A DNA stretch of 30,412 nucleotides from an uncultured Oscillospiraceae bacterium (GTDB lineage: Bacteria; Bacillota; Clostridia; Oscillospirales; Oscillospiraceae). The notes under the pieces are model-generated. The model was not told the DNA's origin. It saw only the letters and a list, made by a program, of their open reading frames with translations, and ran no database searches. The DNA lies in contig CAJUPG010000017.1 in the NCBI GenBank assembly GCA_910588455.1, positions 1-30,412 on the forward strand, given 5' to 3'. Of the stretch, positions 13,242-20,719 are shown one piece after another. Numbering within the stretch: position 1 is the first letter of the stretch; every line of letters starts with the position of its first letter. The position numbers and the translations under genes were made by a program.

Positions 13242-14648
13242 ATGGCAACCACCATAACCGCGGCGGAGGTTCATAAACAGTACAACGAGATCGTCGCCGC
13301 CTTCCGCAAGCTCATTCCAGACCCCACCCTGCGCATGGAATTCAGCCGTCAGATCGACGGCTATATGCGCCAGTGCGCCCTGGGGGTGTGGCAGGCGGAC
13401 AACGCCAGCGCCATTACCCCCACCCATGTGGAGTTCTACAACGCCATCTATTCCAAGGGTTTCCCCCACCCCAGCACCCTGTACTGGGAGCTGGCCAGCG
13501 GAGTGGCGGAGTTCGACCTGTTTCAGTCCCCGGCCTTCTTCCCCAAATTCCTCCAGTACGACCGAATAAAGGGGACCAGTCTGGCCCGCCGGTTTGCGGA
13601 CCAGCTCACCCTGATTTTGCTGCTGTTCGCGGCGGTGGACGGGGTGGTCAGCGAGGCGGAGGCGGGCTTTGTCAACGCCTGCGGGGATCTGCTGCTGGAG
13701 AAGTGTCCCAAGGAGAGCCCTGATCAGAGCCGCCCGCCGGTGAAGGCCAGCGAGTTCGTCACCAAGCCGGACAAGGCCCCCAAAACGGACGGGCAGGCGC
13801 AGCCCGACCCGGAGCCCAGGCCCAACCTGGAGGAGGTCCTGGCCGAACTGGACGGCCTGTGCGGGCTGGAACGGGTGAAAAAGGACGTAAAAAGCCTCAT
13901 CAATCTGGTGAAAGTCCAAAAGCTCCGGGAGGAGCAGGGCCTGCCGGTGGCCCCCATGTCCCTGCACCTGGTGTTTTTGGGCAACCCGGGCACCGGCAAA
14001 ACCACGGTGGCCCGGCTGCTGGCCAAAATTTACCACGCCATCGGCGTGCTGTCCAAGGGCCAGCTGGTGGAGGTGGACCGGTCGGGGCTGGTGGCCGGCT
14101 TTGTGGGCCAGACCGCCATCAAGACCGGGGAGGTCATTCAAAAAGCCCTGGGGGGCGTGCTGTTCATCGACGAGGCATACTCCCTGGCCGGCCAGGACAG
14201 CCCCAACGACTTCGGCCGGGAGGCCATCGAGGTGCTGCTCAAAGGCATGGAGGACCACCGGAAGGATCTGATTGTCATCGTCGCGGGCTACGACGAGCTG
14301 ATGGAGCAGTTTATTCACGCAAACCCCGGCCTGGAGTCCCGGTTCAACAAATATTTCTACTTTGAGGACTACGACAGCCCCCAGCTCCTGGAAATTTTCC
14401 AGAGTATGTGCAAAAAACACGGCTATGCGCTCTCGGAGGAGGCGGAGCGGTGGGCCAAGGAGGACTTTCAGACCATCTACCAGGAGCGGGACGAGAACTT
14501 CGGCAACGCCCGGGATGTGCGCAATTTGTTTGAGAAGGCGGTGGCCCGCCAGGCGGACCGGGTGGCCCAGCTGGAAAATGTCACCAAGGAGCAGCTCATG
14601 GAGCTGCTGCCGGAGGATTTGAAGGAGGAACCAGAAAATGTTAATTAA
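13242..14648 (+). CDS. AAA+ ATPase of the SpoVK/CbbX type
   Basis: A 468-residue protein. The N-terminal region (about 1-160) is helical; LILLLFAAVDGVVSEAEAGFVNACGDLLLE resembles a TerB-like acidic segment. After a Pro-rich linker (160-195) comes an AAA+ module starting LDGLCGLERVKKDVKSLINLVKVQKLR, typical of SpoVK/CbbX. Walker A is GNPGTGKT (247-254), the pore-loop region GLVAGFVGQTA (282-292) and Walker B VLFIDEAYSL (306-315); SRFNKYFYF carries the Arg-finger-like arginine. CbbX remodels Rubisco and SpoVK acts in sporulation; the client here is unknown. The ATG at 13242 is supported by ggaggag and the promoter just upstream, although the frame is open further up. The cupin gene overlaps its end. 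Confidence 0.92.
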   Translation: MATTITAAEVHKQYNEIVAAFRKLIPDPTLRMEFSRQIDGYMRQCALGVWQADNASAITPTHVEFYNAIYSKGFPHPSTLYWELASGVAEFDLFQSPAFFPKFLQYDRIKGTSLARRFADQLTLILLLFAAVDGVVSEAEAGFVNACGDLLLEKCPKESPDQSRPPVKASEFVTKPDKAPKTDGQAQPDPEPRPNLEEVLAELDGLCGLERVKKDVKSLINLVKVQKLREEQGLPVAPMSLHLVFLGNPGTGKTTVARLLAKIYHAIGVLSKGQLVEVDRSGLVAGFVGQTAIKTGEVIQKALGGVLFIDEAYSLAGQDSPNDFGREAIEVLLKGMEDHRKDLIVIVAGYDELMEQFIHANPGLESRFNKYFYFEDYDSPQLLEIFQSMCKKHGYALSEEAERWAKEDFQTIYQERDENFGNARDVRNLFEKAVARQADRVAQLENVTKEQLMELLPEDLKEEPENVN

Positions 14649-14976
14649 GTTCGACCAAATGCAGGAAAATATCATCCCCCAGTTCCGGGGCGGCCAGGGC
14701 AGCACCGTCAACCGGATGTATGCCGACGGACACAACAAGATCATGCGGGGCTTTCTGGCCCCCGGCTGCACCATCGGCCTGCACACCCACGACACCAGCA
14801 GCGAGATCATTTACATCCTCTCCGGCAAGGGTAAGGTGCTCTGCGACGGGGAATACGAACCCCTGGAGGCCGGCTCCTGCCATTACTGCCCCAAGGGCCA
14901 CGCCCACAGCCTCATCAACGACCGGCAGGAGGGCAATCTGGAATTCTTCGCAGTCGTCCCGGAGCACGGCGCATGA
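14638..14976 (+). CDS. Small cupin-domain protein
   Basis: A 112-residue single cupin. Motif 1 is perfect, GCTIGLHTHDTSSEIIYILSG (Gx5HxHx4Ex6G), and so is motif 2, GSCHYCPKGHAHSLIN (Gx5PxGx2Hx3N), so the metal ligands (two His, Glu, His) are all present. Such proteins may be isomerases, dioxygenases or sugar binders; the substrate cannot be told. The ATG at 14638 overlaps the end of the AAA gene by 11 bases, with aaggagga 8 bases upstream inside that gene; its TGA overlaps the mtaB start as ATGA. It is therefore translationally coupled at both ends. Confidence 0.93.
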   Translation: MLIKFDQMQENIIPQFRGGQGSTVNRMYADGHNKIMRGFLAPGCTIGLHTHDTSSEIIYILSGKGKVLCDGEYEPLEAGSCHYCPKGHAHSLINDRQEGNLEFFAVVPEHGA

Positions 14977-16265
14977 GAATCGCCTTTTACACCCTGGGCT
15001 GCAAGGTCAACCAGTACGAGACCCAGGCCCTGGAGCAGCTTTTTACCCAGCGGGGGCACACCTTGGTCCCCTTCGACGGCGACGCCGACGCCTACGTCAT
15101 CAATACCTGCACAGTCACCGCTGTCAGTGACAAAAAATCCCGCCAGACCGTCCGGCAGGCCCGGAAGCGTGCTCCGGAGGCCATCGTGGCTGTGTGCGGC
15201 TGCTACCCCCAGACCCACCCCCAGGATATGGAGGGCCTGTCCGTGGATTTGGTGGCCGGCACCGGGGACCGCCTGCACTTCGTGGAGCTGCTGGAACAGA
15301 CCTGGCGGGACCGCCGGCCTGTGACCGCTCTGGACGACGCGTTTTCCCGGCGGGAGTTTGAGATTCTCCCCCCCGGCGGCCTGGAGGGCCGGACCCGGGC
15401 CATGCTGAAGGTGGAGGACGGCTGCGTCAATTTCTGCTCCTACTGCGCCATCCCCTACGCCCGGGGCCGGGTGCGTTCCCTCCCTCTGGAGGAGGCCGTC
15501 CGGCAGACCCGGGAGATTCAGGCCAGGGGCTACCGGGAGCTGGTCCTTACGGGCATTGAGCTGTCCTCCTGGGGCAGTCTGCCCGACCTGATTGAGGCCG
15601 TGTGCACCGCCGCGCCGGACTGCCGGGTGCGGCTGGGATCTCTGGAGCCCCGGACCATCACCGAGGAGTTCTGCCTCCGGACCGCCCGGCTGCCCAACCT
15701 GTGCCCCCACTTCCACCTGTCTCTCCAGTCCGGCTGCGACAGCGTGCTGGCCCGGATGAACCGGAAATATGATTGCGCCCGGTATGATCAGAGCGTAACA
15801 TTACTCCGGGAATACTTTGACCGCCCCGCCATCACCACGGATTTGATTGTGGGCTTCCCCGGGGAGACGGAGGAGGAATTCCGGCAGACTCTGGATTTTA
15901 TCCAAACGTGCGCCTTTGCCGCCATGCACGTGTTTCCCTACTCCAAGCGCCCGGGCACTCCGGCGGCGGATCTGCCCAACCAGGTCCCCAAGGCGGAAAA
16001 AGAACGCCGGGCCGCCCTGGCGGGGGAGGTGGCCCGCCGGATGGAACAGGAATACCTGGAATCTTTCTGCGGAACAATACAGGACGTATTGTTTGAGGAG
16101 GAAAAAAACGGCCTCTGGCGGGGGCACACCACCCGCTATCTGGCGGTGGAGGTCCCGGCGGCGGAGGATTTGCACAATCGGGTGCGCCCCGTCCGGCTGG
16201 AGACGGAAAAAGGGGATTTTCTGTGGGGAACCCTTATCAAAACCCCCGGATTGGCCGATGTATAA
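14973..16265 (+). CDS. mtaB: tRNA t6A37 methylthiotransferase MtaB (radical SAM)
   Basis: A 430-residue methylthiotransferase that converts t6A37 of ANN-decoding tRNAs to ms2t6A. The N-terminal UPF0004 domain has the three auxiliary cluster cysteines Cys10 (TLGCKVNQYE), Cys46 (NTCTV) and Cys77 (CGCYPQ). The radical SAM motif CVNFCSYC gives Cys151, Cys155 and Cys158. SLQSGCDSVLARMNRKY and DLIVGFPGETEEEF follow, and a C-terminal TRAM-like domain. The MtaB type, rather than MiaB or RimO, is indicated by TLGCKVNQYE and by length. The start overlaps the cupin stop by 4 bases. TcdA, acting on the same base, is encoded at 4606-5310. Confidence 0.95.
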   Translation: MRIAFYTLGCKVNQYETQALEQLFTQRGHTLVPFDGDADAYVINTCTVTAVSDKKSRQTVRQARKRAPEAIVAVCGCYPQTHPQDMEGLSVDLVAGTGDRLHFVELLEQTWRDRRPVTALDDAFSRREFEILPPGGLEGRTRAMLKVEDGCVNFCSYCAIPYARGRVRSLPLEEAVRQTREIQARGYRELVLTGIELSSWGSLPDLIEAVCTAAPDCRVRLGSLEPRTITEEFCLRTARLPNLCPHFHLSLQSGCDSVLARMNRKYDCARYDQSVTLLREYFDRPAITTDLIVGFPGETEEEFRQTLDFIQTCAFAAMHVFPYSKRPGTPAADLPNQVPKAEKERRAALAGEVARRMEQEYLESFCGTIQDVLFEEEKNGLWRGHTTRYLAVEVPAAEDLHNRVRPVRLETEKGDFLWGTLIKTPGLADV

Positions 16266-16295
16266 GAAAAGGCCAATCAAAAGGGGGCGCTTGAA

Positions 16296-17105
16296 ATGGC
16301 GGTTAAGCTGATTGGAAATTTGAACCAGTACGGAAAAATCCTGAAGATGCAGCAGCAGTGGAACGCGAAAAAGTCCGATCCGAAGCTGATTACCAGCAAA
16401 GCGGATCTGAATTCCTCCCTGATTGAGGCCCTGAAGCCCAAGGAGACGGAATACTCTCTGGAGGAAATTCATAAAAAAGTGGAGGACATGAAGAGCAAGC
16501 TGCGCTCCGGCGGCAAGCTGTCCCCCAAGGAGAAGGAATTTCTGGCCAAAAACGCCCCGGACGTCTACCGCGATGTCATCGAGGTGGAAAAGGAGCGGGA
16601 GGCATTTTCCGCCCGGCTGCGGTCCTGCAAAACCAAGCAGGAGGCCGAGAGCGTGAAAATGAGTCAGATCACCCAGATTTTGGCCTCCACCACCAAGGAG
16701 AAAGCGGATTTGGGCATGATTCGCATTGCCCAGATGGACGCGGCGGCTGCAGAGCTGGGCAGTTTCTTAAAGGAACTGCCGGAGAACCCAGAATTGGAGA
16801 AAAAGGGAAAAAAAGAGGAGGATACGGAGGCTGCTATGACGGAACACCGGAACGGGATTCTCCCGGAGGACATTCCCAGCGCGGACGAGATCGCGCAGGA
16901 GCTGGCCGCCCAGTTGGGCGGCATCCAGTTCACCCCCCAGCTCATCGAGAAAATCGCCTCCTATGTAAGCGTGCCCGTTCCGACGGGAGACGAGGGTGCC
17001 CCCTCCGTCATCTTCTCCAGCGGCCGGGCGGCCTACTGCGCCGCAGCGGAGAGTCCTGCCGCGGAGGAAAAGGCGGTTCCCTCCCACTTCCATCGCAAGG
17101 CATAG
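16296..17105 (+). CDS. Hypothetical helical/coiled-coil protein
   Basis: A 269-residue, highly charged soluble protein, MAVKLIGNLNQYGKILKMQQQW..., rich in Lys, Glu and Ala. The stretches SLEEIHKKVEDMKSKLRSGGKLSPKEKEFL and VIEVEKEREAFSARLRSCKTKQEAESV are predicted long helices. A basic-acidic hinge (KKGKKEEDTEA, about 170-180) precedes a second helical part with IAQELAAQLGGIQFTPQLIEKIASYV. There is no signal peptide, membrane segment or recognised catalytic motif. I do not recognise the family. It begins 30 bases after mtaB with aaaggggg about 10 bases upstream, so is probably the last gene of the AAA-cupin-mtaB operon, closed by a terminator. Confidence 0.75.
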   Translation: MAVKLIGNLNQYGKILKMQQQWNAKKSDPKLITSKADLNSSLIEALKPKETEYSLEEIHKKVEDMKSKLRSGGKLSPKEKEFLAKNAPDVYRDVIEVEKEREAFSARLRSCKTKQEAESVKMSQITQILASTTKEKADLGMIRIAQMDAAAAELGSFLKELPENPELEKKGKKEEDTEAAMTEHRNGILPEDIPSADEIAQELAAQLGGIQFTPQLIEKIASYVSVPVPTGDEGAPSVIFSSGRAAYCAAAESPAAEEKAVPSHFHRKA

Positions 17106-17110
17106 GAGCA

Positions 17111-17146
17111 GCCCGCCGGCTTTTCTCAAGCCAGCGGGCCGTTTTT
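17111..17146 (+). terminator. Terminator after the coiled-coil gene
   Basis: gcccgccggc (17111-17120) pairs with gccagcgggc (17130-17139), one mismatch, followed by CGTTTTTA. The T run overlaps the stop of the convergent gene at 17145. Confidence 0.82.
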
Positions 17147-17357
17147 ACAGCTTCTGGAGCTCCTGCAAGGTCTCCTGGATATTTTTTTTCGGGATGTACA
17201 CCGCGGCCATCTCCGCCAGCTGGGCCAGGCTGAGGCTGCGGGCCGCCCCCACCATAGGGTGCTTGAGATACCGGCCGAAGCGGCGCTGGAATACGGCCTT
17301 GGACTTGGGATTGTCCAACAGCTCCCCCACGGTGATGGTGTTGTTGCGCAGATCCAT
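17145..17357 (-). CDS. Small helical protein, DUF1858-like (70 aa)
   Basis: MDLRNNTITVGELLDNPKSKAVFQRRFGRYLKHPMVGAARSLSLAQLAEMAAVYIPKKNIQETLQELQKL. The TVGELLxNPxxxxVFxxxF start resembles DUF1858-like domains, and a similar segment (TVGELL...HPM...LxxL) occurs at the C-terminus of some clostridial glycoside hydrolases. The function is unknown and the family call is tentative. The ATG at 17357 is preferred to an adjacent TTG at 17360, because ggaggtgag then has normal spacing. It shares a terminator region with the convergent upstream gene and diverges from the membrane protein gene at 17424. Confidence 0.7.
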   Translation of the reverse strand: MDLRNNTITVGELLDNPKSKAVFQRRFGRYLKHPMVGAARSLSLAQLAEMAAVYIPKKNIQETLQELQKL

Positions 17358-17423
17358 CAAAACTCACCTCCGCTCTTATCCTATGCGCCCCGGCCCGTCT
17401 GTGACCTGGAAAGGAGATTTTTT

Positions 17424-18239
17424 ATGAAGCCGAATGTTCGCAGCCGCAGGAGAGCGCTGCGTAAGGCCCTGCGGAGCAAAAAATCAGTGACCGTTCTGTA
17501 TCTTACCCTGCGGGCGCTGGTGATTGTGACCATGGTGCTGCAATTTTTCAACGGAAACTTTGAAAATGTCTTTTTGTGCGTGCTCACCCTGATGCTGTTT
17601 ACGCTGCCCACGGTAATTGAGCGGCGCATTAAAATTGACCTGCCGGATACCCTGGAGATTATCATTCTGCTGTTCATCTTCGCGGCGGAGATTTTGGGGG
17701 AGATTCAGGCCTATTACACCATCTTCAAGGGGTGGGACACTATGCTGCACACCTTGAACGGCTTTTTGTGCGCCGCGATCGGGTTCTCCCTGGTGGACCT
17801 GTTCAACCGCAACGATCGGTTTTCCCTGTCCCTGTCACCGGTTTTTATGGCCATTGTGGCCTTCTGCTTCTCCATGACCATCGGCGTGCTGTGGGAGTTT
17901 TTTGAATGCGGTATGGACCAGATGCTGCTGCTGGATATGCAGAAGGACACGGTGGTCCATGAGATTTCCTCCGTAATGCTGGACCCCGCCGGAGGCAACA
18001 CGCCCACGGCCATCCGGGGCATCACCGACGTGATCGTGGTGGCCAACGGGGAGGAGATCTCCCTGGGCCTGGGGGGCTATCTGGACATCGGCCTGCTGGA
18101 TACCATGAAGGATTTGTTCGTAAATTTTATCGGCGCGGTTATTTTTTCCTGGATTGGCTATTTTTACGTCAAAAGCCGGGGAAAGGGCCGGTTTGCCAGC
18201 CGGTTTATTCCAAAGGTTTTGGACGCGTCCGGGGAATGA
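17424..18239 (+). CDS. YjdF/DUF2238-like integral membrane protein
   Basis: A 271-residue polytopic protein with about six hydrophobic helices after a basic head (MKPNVRSRRRALRKALRSKK). Conserved-looking segments are WDTMLHTLNGFLCAAIGFSLVD and FSMTIGVLWEFFECGMDQML, as in the YjdF/DUF2238 family, followed by an extended soluble loop (about 180-225) with HEISSVMLDPAGGN and a last TM helix, FVNFIGAVIFSWIGYFYV. Function is unknown. The ATG at 17424 follows aaaggag at 7-8 bases. No clear promoter was found in the 66 bases upstream. The small DUF1540 gene follows after 54 bases. Confidence 0.82.
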   Translation: MKPNVRSRRRALRKALRSKKSVTVLYLTLRALVIVTMVLQFFNGNFENVFLCVLTLMLFTLPTVIERRIKIDLPDTLEIIILLFIFAAEILGEIQAYYTIFKGWDTMLHTLNGFLCAAIGFSLVDLFNRNDRFSLSLSPVFMAIVAFCFSMTIGVLWEFFECGMDQMLLLDMQKDTVVHEISSVMLDPAGGNTPTAIRGITDVIVVANGEEISLGLGGYLDIGLLDTMKDLFVNFIGAVIFSWIGYFYVKSRGKGRFASRFIPKVLDASGE

Positions 18240-18293
18240 TTCGCGCCGGAGGAGCCATACTAAAGCCATCCCAATAAAGGAGGGTTTTTCATC

Positions 18294-18461
18294 ATGGATC
18301 AAAAATGTAATTCCAGCATCAAATGCACCGTCAGCAGCTGCGCCTATCACGCGCCCCAGAACTGCTGCTCTCTGAACCAGATCCAGGTCGGCTGCACGGA
18401 CCACAAGCCTTGCAGCTGCCGGGGGACTGAGTGCGACTCCTTCCAGCAGAAAACCTGCTGA
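18294..18461 (+). CDS. DUF1540 domain protein (55 aa)
   Basis: A small cysteine-rich protein, MDQKCNSSIKCTVSSCAYH..., with ten cysteines spaced IKCTVSSCAYH, NCCSLNQIQVGC, CSCRGTECDSF. This matches the DUF1540 pattern (CxVxxCxYNxxxxCxAxxIxV...T.C..F), probably a small metal-binding domain; it is found in sporulating Firmicutes, and its function is unknown. The start has an excellent aaaggaggg about 9 bases upstream. It may be co-transcribed with the DUF2238-type gene. It is directly followed by a strong terminator. Confidence 0.9.
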   Translation: MDQKCNSSIKCTVSSCAYHAPQNCCSLNQIQVGCTDHKPCSCRGTECDSFQQKTC

Positions 18462-18502
18462 AAAAAACCGCCGTTTCCGGTTTGGAAACGGCGGTTTTTT
18501 TC
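18461..18502. terminator. Bidirectional terminator
   Basis: ccgccgtttcc (18468-18478) pairs with ggaaacggcgg (18484-18494), loop ggttt, flanked by A7 and T7. It separates the DUF1540 gene (+) from the flavorubredoxin gene (-). Confidence 0.95.
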
Positions 18503-18506
18503 GCGT

Positions 18507-19844
18507 TTAACTGGCGGGCTCGAAATCGCTGGCCGGCCGGCGGCAGATGGGACACACATAATCCTCCGGCAGGCTCTCGCCCTCATACACATAACCGCAG
18601 ATCTTGCACACCCACTTCTTTCCTCCGGCGGCGGGCTCCTCCGCCGCTTGGGTTGTTCCGCCGGAGACCAGGGCCTCCGCCAGGGCCTCCAGCTCTGCCT
18701 CCTGTCCCTGCGCCAGAGAGGACTTCAGGGTCACCGGGGAGAGGACCTCCACATCCTTCATGGGCTCCAGCAGGGCCGCCATCAGCTTGCCGCTGGCGGG
18801 AGCCCAGGAGCCGTTCTGAATCAGGCCCACCGTCCGCTTTTGCAGGTTGTGGGAGCCCATCTCGTGGAGCAGGTGCTCCATAGAGGTGAAAATACCGTTG
18901 TTGTAGGTGGTGGAGGCCAGCACGATATGGCTGTACTGGAAGAATGCGGCCAGAATCTCCGAATAGTGGGTCATGGATGCGTCGAACACCACCGTGGGAA
19001 TCCCCTTGTCCGCCAGCTTGGCCGCCAGGATTTCGGCGGCGTTCTGGGTGTTGCCGTAGACGGAGGCGTAGGCGATGGCCACGCCCTGCTTCTCCGGGGT
19101 GTAGGAGGCCCAGAGGCGGTGCTTTTCGATGATATAGGACAGATTTTCCCGCCAGACCAGGCCGTGGAGGGGACAGATATACCGGATATCCAGGCCCTCC
19201 AGCTTTTTCAGCGCAGCGGTGACCTGGGGGCCGTATTTGCCCACGATATTCACGTAGTAGCGCCGGGCCTCGTCCAGCCAGTCCCGGTCAAAGTCAACCT
19301 GGTCGGCAAACAGCGCCCCGTCCAGGGCGCCGAAGGAGCCGAAGGCGTCGGCGGAGAACAGGACCTTGTCGGCGCTGTCGTAGGAGACCATCACCTCGGG
19401 CCAGTGGACCATAGGGGCCATGCAGAAGGTGAGGGTGTGCCGGCCCAGGGACAGGGTGTCCCCCTCCTTGACCACCAGGGTGTTGGCGGGGGCCTGGCCG
19501 AAGAACTGGGCGAACATGGTCAGGGTTTTCTGGTTGCCCACCACCGTCACGTTGGGACGGCGGGCCAGCAGGTCCCGGAGGGTGGCGGCGTGGTCAGGCT
19601 CCATGTGGTGGACCACCACATAGTCCAGGGGGCGGCCGTTGAGGGCGTGATCCAGGTTTTCAAAGAACTGGTCGGTGATGCTGCGGTCCACCGTGTCCAG
19701 CAGCACGGTTTTTTCATCCAGCAGCAGATAGGCGTTGTAGGACACGCCCTTGGGAACCGGGTAGGCGCTTTCAAACAGAGCCAGCCGGCGGTCGTTGCCG
19801 CCGATCCAATACAAATCCTGGGTAATATTGCGGATGCAATGCAT
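18507..19844 (-). CDS. Flavodiiron protein (FprA-type) with C-terminal rubredoxin domain
   Basis: A 445-residue flavorubredoxin that reduces O2 to water and/or NO to N2O, protecting anaerobes. The metallo-lactamase-like domain holds all diiron ligands: His80, Glu82 and Asp84 (HMEPDH), His147, Asp166 and His227 (CPLHG). The flavodoxin domain (about 253-395) has the FMN loop SVYGNTQ (261-267). The last 35 residues are a short rubredoxin with Cys413, Cys416 (CKIC) and Cys431, Cys434 (CPIC), so electrons can enter without a separate rubredoxin. NO versus O2 preference cannot be judged. The start at 19844 is set by agagg upstream; the frame continues 14 codons further without support. It is apparently monocistronic. 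Confidence 0.94.
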   Translation of the reverse strand: MHCIRNITQDLYWIGGNDRRLALFESAYPVPKGVSYNAYLLLDEKTVLLDTVDRSITDQFFENLDHALNGRPLDYVVVHHMEPDHAATLRDLLARRPNVTVVGNQKTLTMFAQFFGQAPANTLVVKEGDTLSLGRHTLTFCMAPMVHWPEVMVSYDSADKVLFSADAFGSFGALDGALFADQVDFDRDWLDEARRYYVNIVGKYGPQVTAALKKLEGLDIRYICPLHGLVWRENLSYIIEKHRLWASYTPEKQGVAIAYASVYGNTQNAAEILAAKLADKGIPTVVFDASMTHYSEILAAFFQYSHIVLASTTYNNGIFTSMEHLLHEMGSHNLQKRTVGLIQNGSWAPASGKLMAALLEPMKDVEVLSPVTLKSSLAQGQEAELEALAEALVSGGTTQAAEEPAAGGKKWVCKICGYVYEGESLPEDYVCPICRRPASDFEPAS

Positions 19845-19938
19845 ATCGATAACCTCTTTCGTTTGAAATTTTATCCTATTTATCATAGCACATCCCGCCG
19901 GAAAAAAACAGGCCCTTCAAAAATTTTCTGTATTCCCA

Positions 19939-19977
19939 CAAAAAAATGCCCCAGCGCCGCCGGCGCTGGGGCATTTT
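19939..19977 (-). terminator. Terminator of the ROK-nagA-nagB operon
   Basis: aaaatgccccagcgcc (19943-19958) pairs perfectly with ggcgctggggcatttt (19962-19977). On the minus strand it is followed by TTTTG, 12 bases after the nagB stop. Confidence 0.93.
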
Positions 19978-19988
19978 GCCCGCTTGTG

Positions 19989-20714
19989 TTACAGGGCGGA
20001 CAGGGCGGCCTCGTCGGCCACCACGATGCAGTCGGGGTGATACTGCAAAATGGTGCAGGGCATTTGGGGAGAGATGGCTCCGGTGAGCAGGCCCTTCACG
20101 GCCTGGGCCTTGTTCTCGCCGCTGGCCACCAGCAGGATGCGCCGGGCCTGCATGATGTCCCGGATGCCCATGGTCCGGGCGTGGGTGGGTACGTCGTCGA
20201 TGCTGGCGAAGAAGCGCTTGTTGGCCTCCAGGGTGCTCTGGGTCAGCTTGATCTGCTGAGTACCCAGGGAGAAGGTGTCGCCGGGCTCGTTGAAGCCGAT
20301 GTGGCCGTTGGGGCCGATGCCCAGCAGCTGCAAGTCGATGCCGCCCATGCTCTGGATCAGGGCGTCATACCGGGCGCACTCGGCGGCGGGGTCGGGATTC
20401 ATGCCGTCGGGCACGTTGGTGTTCTTCAGGTCAATATTCACATGGTCAAAGAACCGGTCCCGCATAAAGTAGGCATAGCTCTGGTCGTGGGTGGGCTCCA
20501 GGCCCACATACTCGTCCAGGTTCACGGTGCGCACCTGAGAGAAGTCCAGCTCCCCCCGGTTGTAGGCGGCAATCAGCTCCTTATAGGTCCCCTCGGGGGA
20601 GGAACCGGTGGCCAGACCCAGCACGCAGTTGGGCTTCAGGGTCACCTGGGCTCCGATCACCCGGGCGGCAATGGCGCTGAGTTCATCATAATCTTTGGCT
20701 CGAATCAGTCTCAT
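19989..20714 (-). CDS. nagB: Glucosamine-6-phosphate deaminase
   Basis: A 241-residue NagB that converts GlcN-6-P to fructose-6-P and ammonia. Motifs: GLATGSSPEGTYKEL (about 33-47), TVNLDEYVGL with the catalytic Asp67, and LLGIGPNGHIGFNEPG (131-146) with Asn136, His138 and Glu143 at the positions of the family's active-site residues (the first is Asp in E. coli, often Asn in Firmicutes). The C-terminus is short, lacking much of the E. coli allosteric extension, as in Bacillus-type non-allosteric enzymes. The ATG at 20714 is 9 bases from a ggaggt that overlaps the end of nagA; a TTG at 20723 is too close to it. It is 5 bases after nagA. Confidence 0.95.
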   Translation of the reverse strand: MRLIRAKDYDELSAIAARVIGAQVTLKPNCVLGLATGSSPEGTYKELIAAYNRGELDFSQVRTVNLDEYVGLEPTHDQSYAYFMRDRFFDHVNIDLKNTNVPDGMNPDPAAECARYDALIQSMGGIDLQLLGIGPNGHIGFNEPGDTFSLGTQQIKLTQSTLEANKRFFASIDDVPTHARTMGIRDIMQARRILLVASGENKAQAVKGLLTGAISPQMPCTILQYHPDCIVVADEAALSAL

Positions 20715-20719
20715 GGGAA

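Noticed and set aside
13161..14810. A 549-codon minus-strand open frame opposite the AAA gene
   Set aside because: Leu/Gln/His-rich shadow of the AAA+ gene, whose Walker motifs prove the plus strand.
19861..19938. A possible Rex or other redox operator upstream of flavorubredoxin
   Set aside because: Only isolated AT-rich words and a weak TATGAT without a proper -35; no dyad resembling a Rex box.
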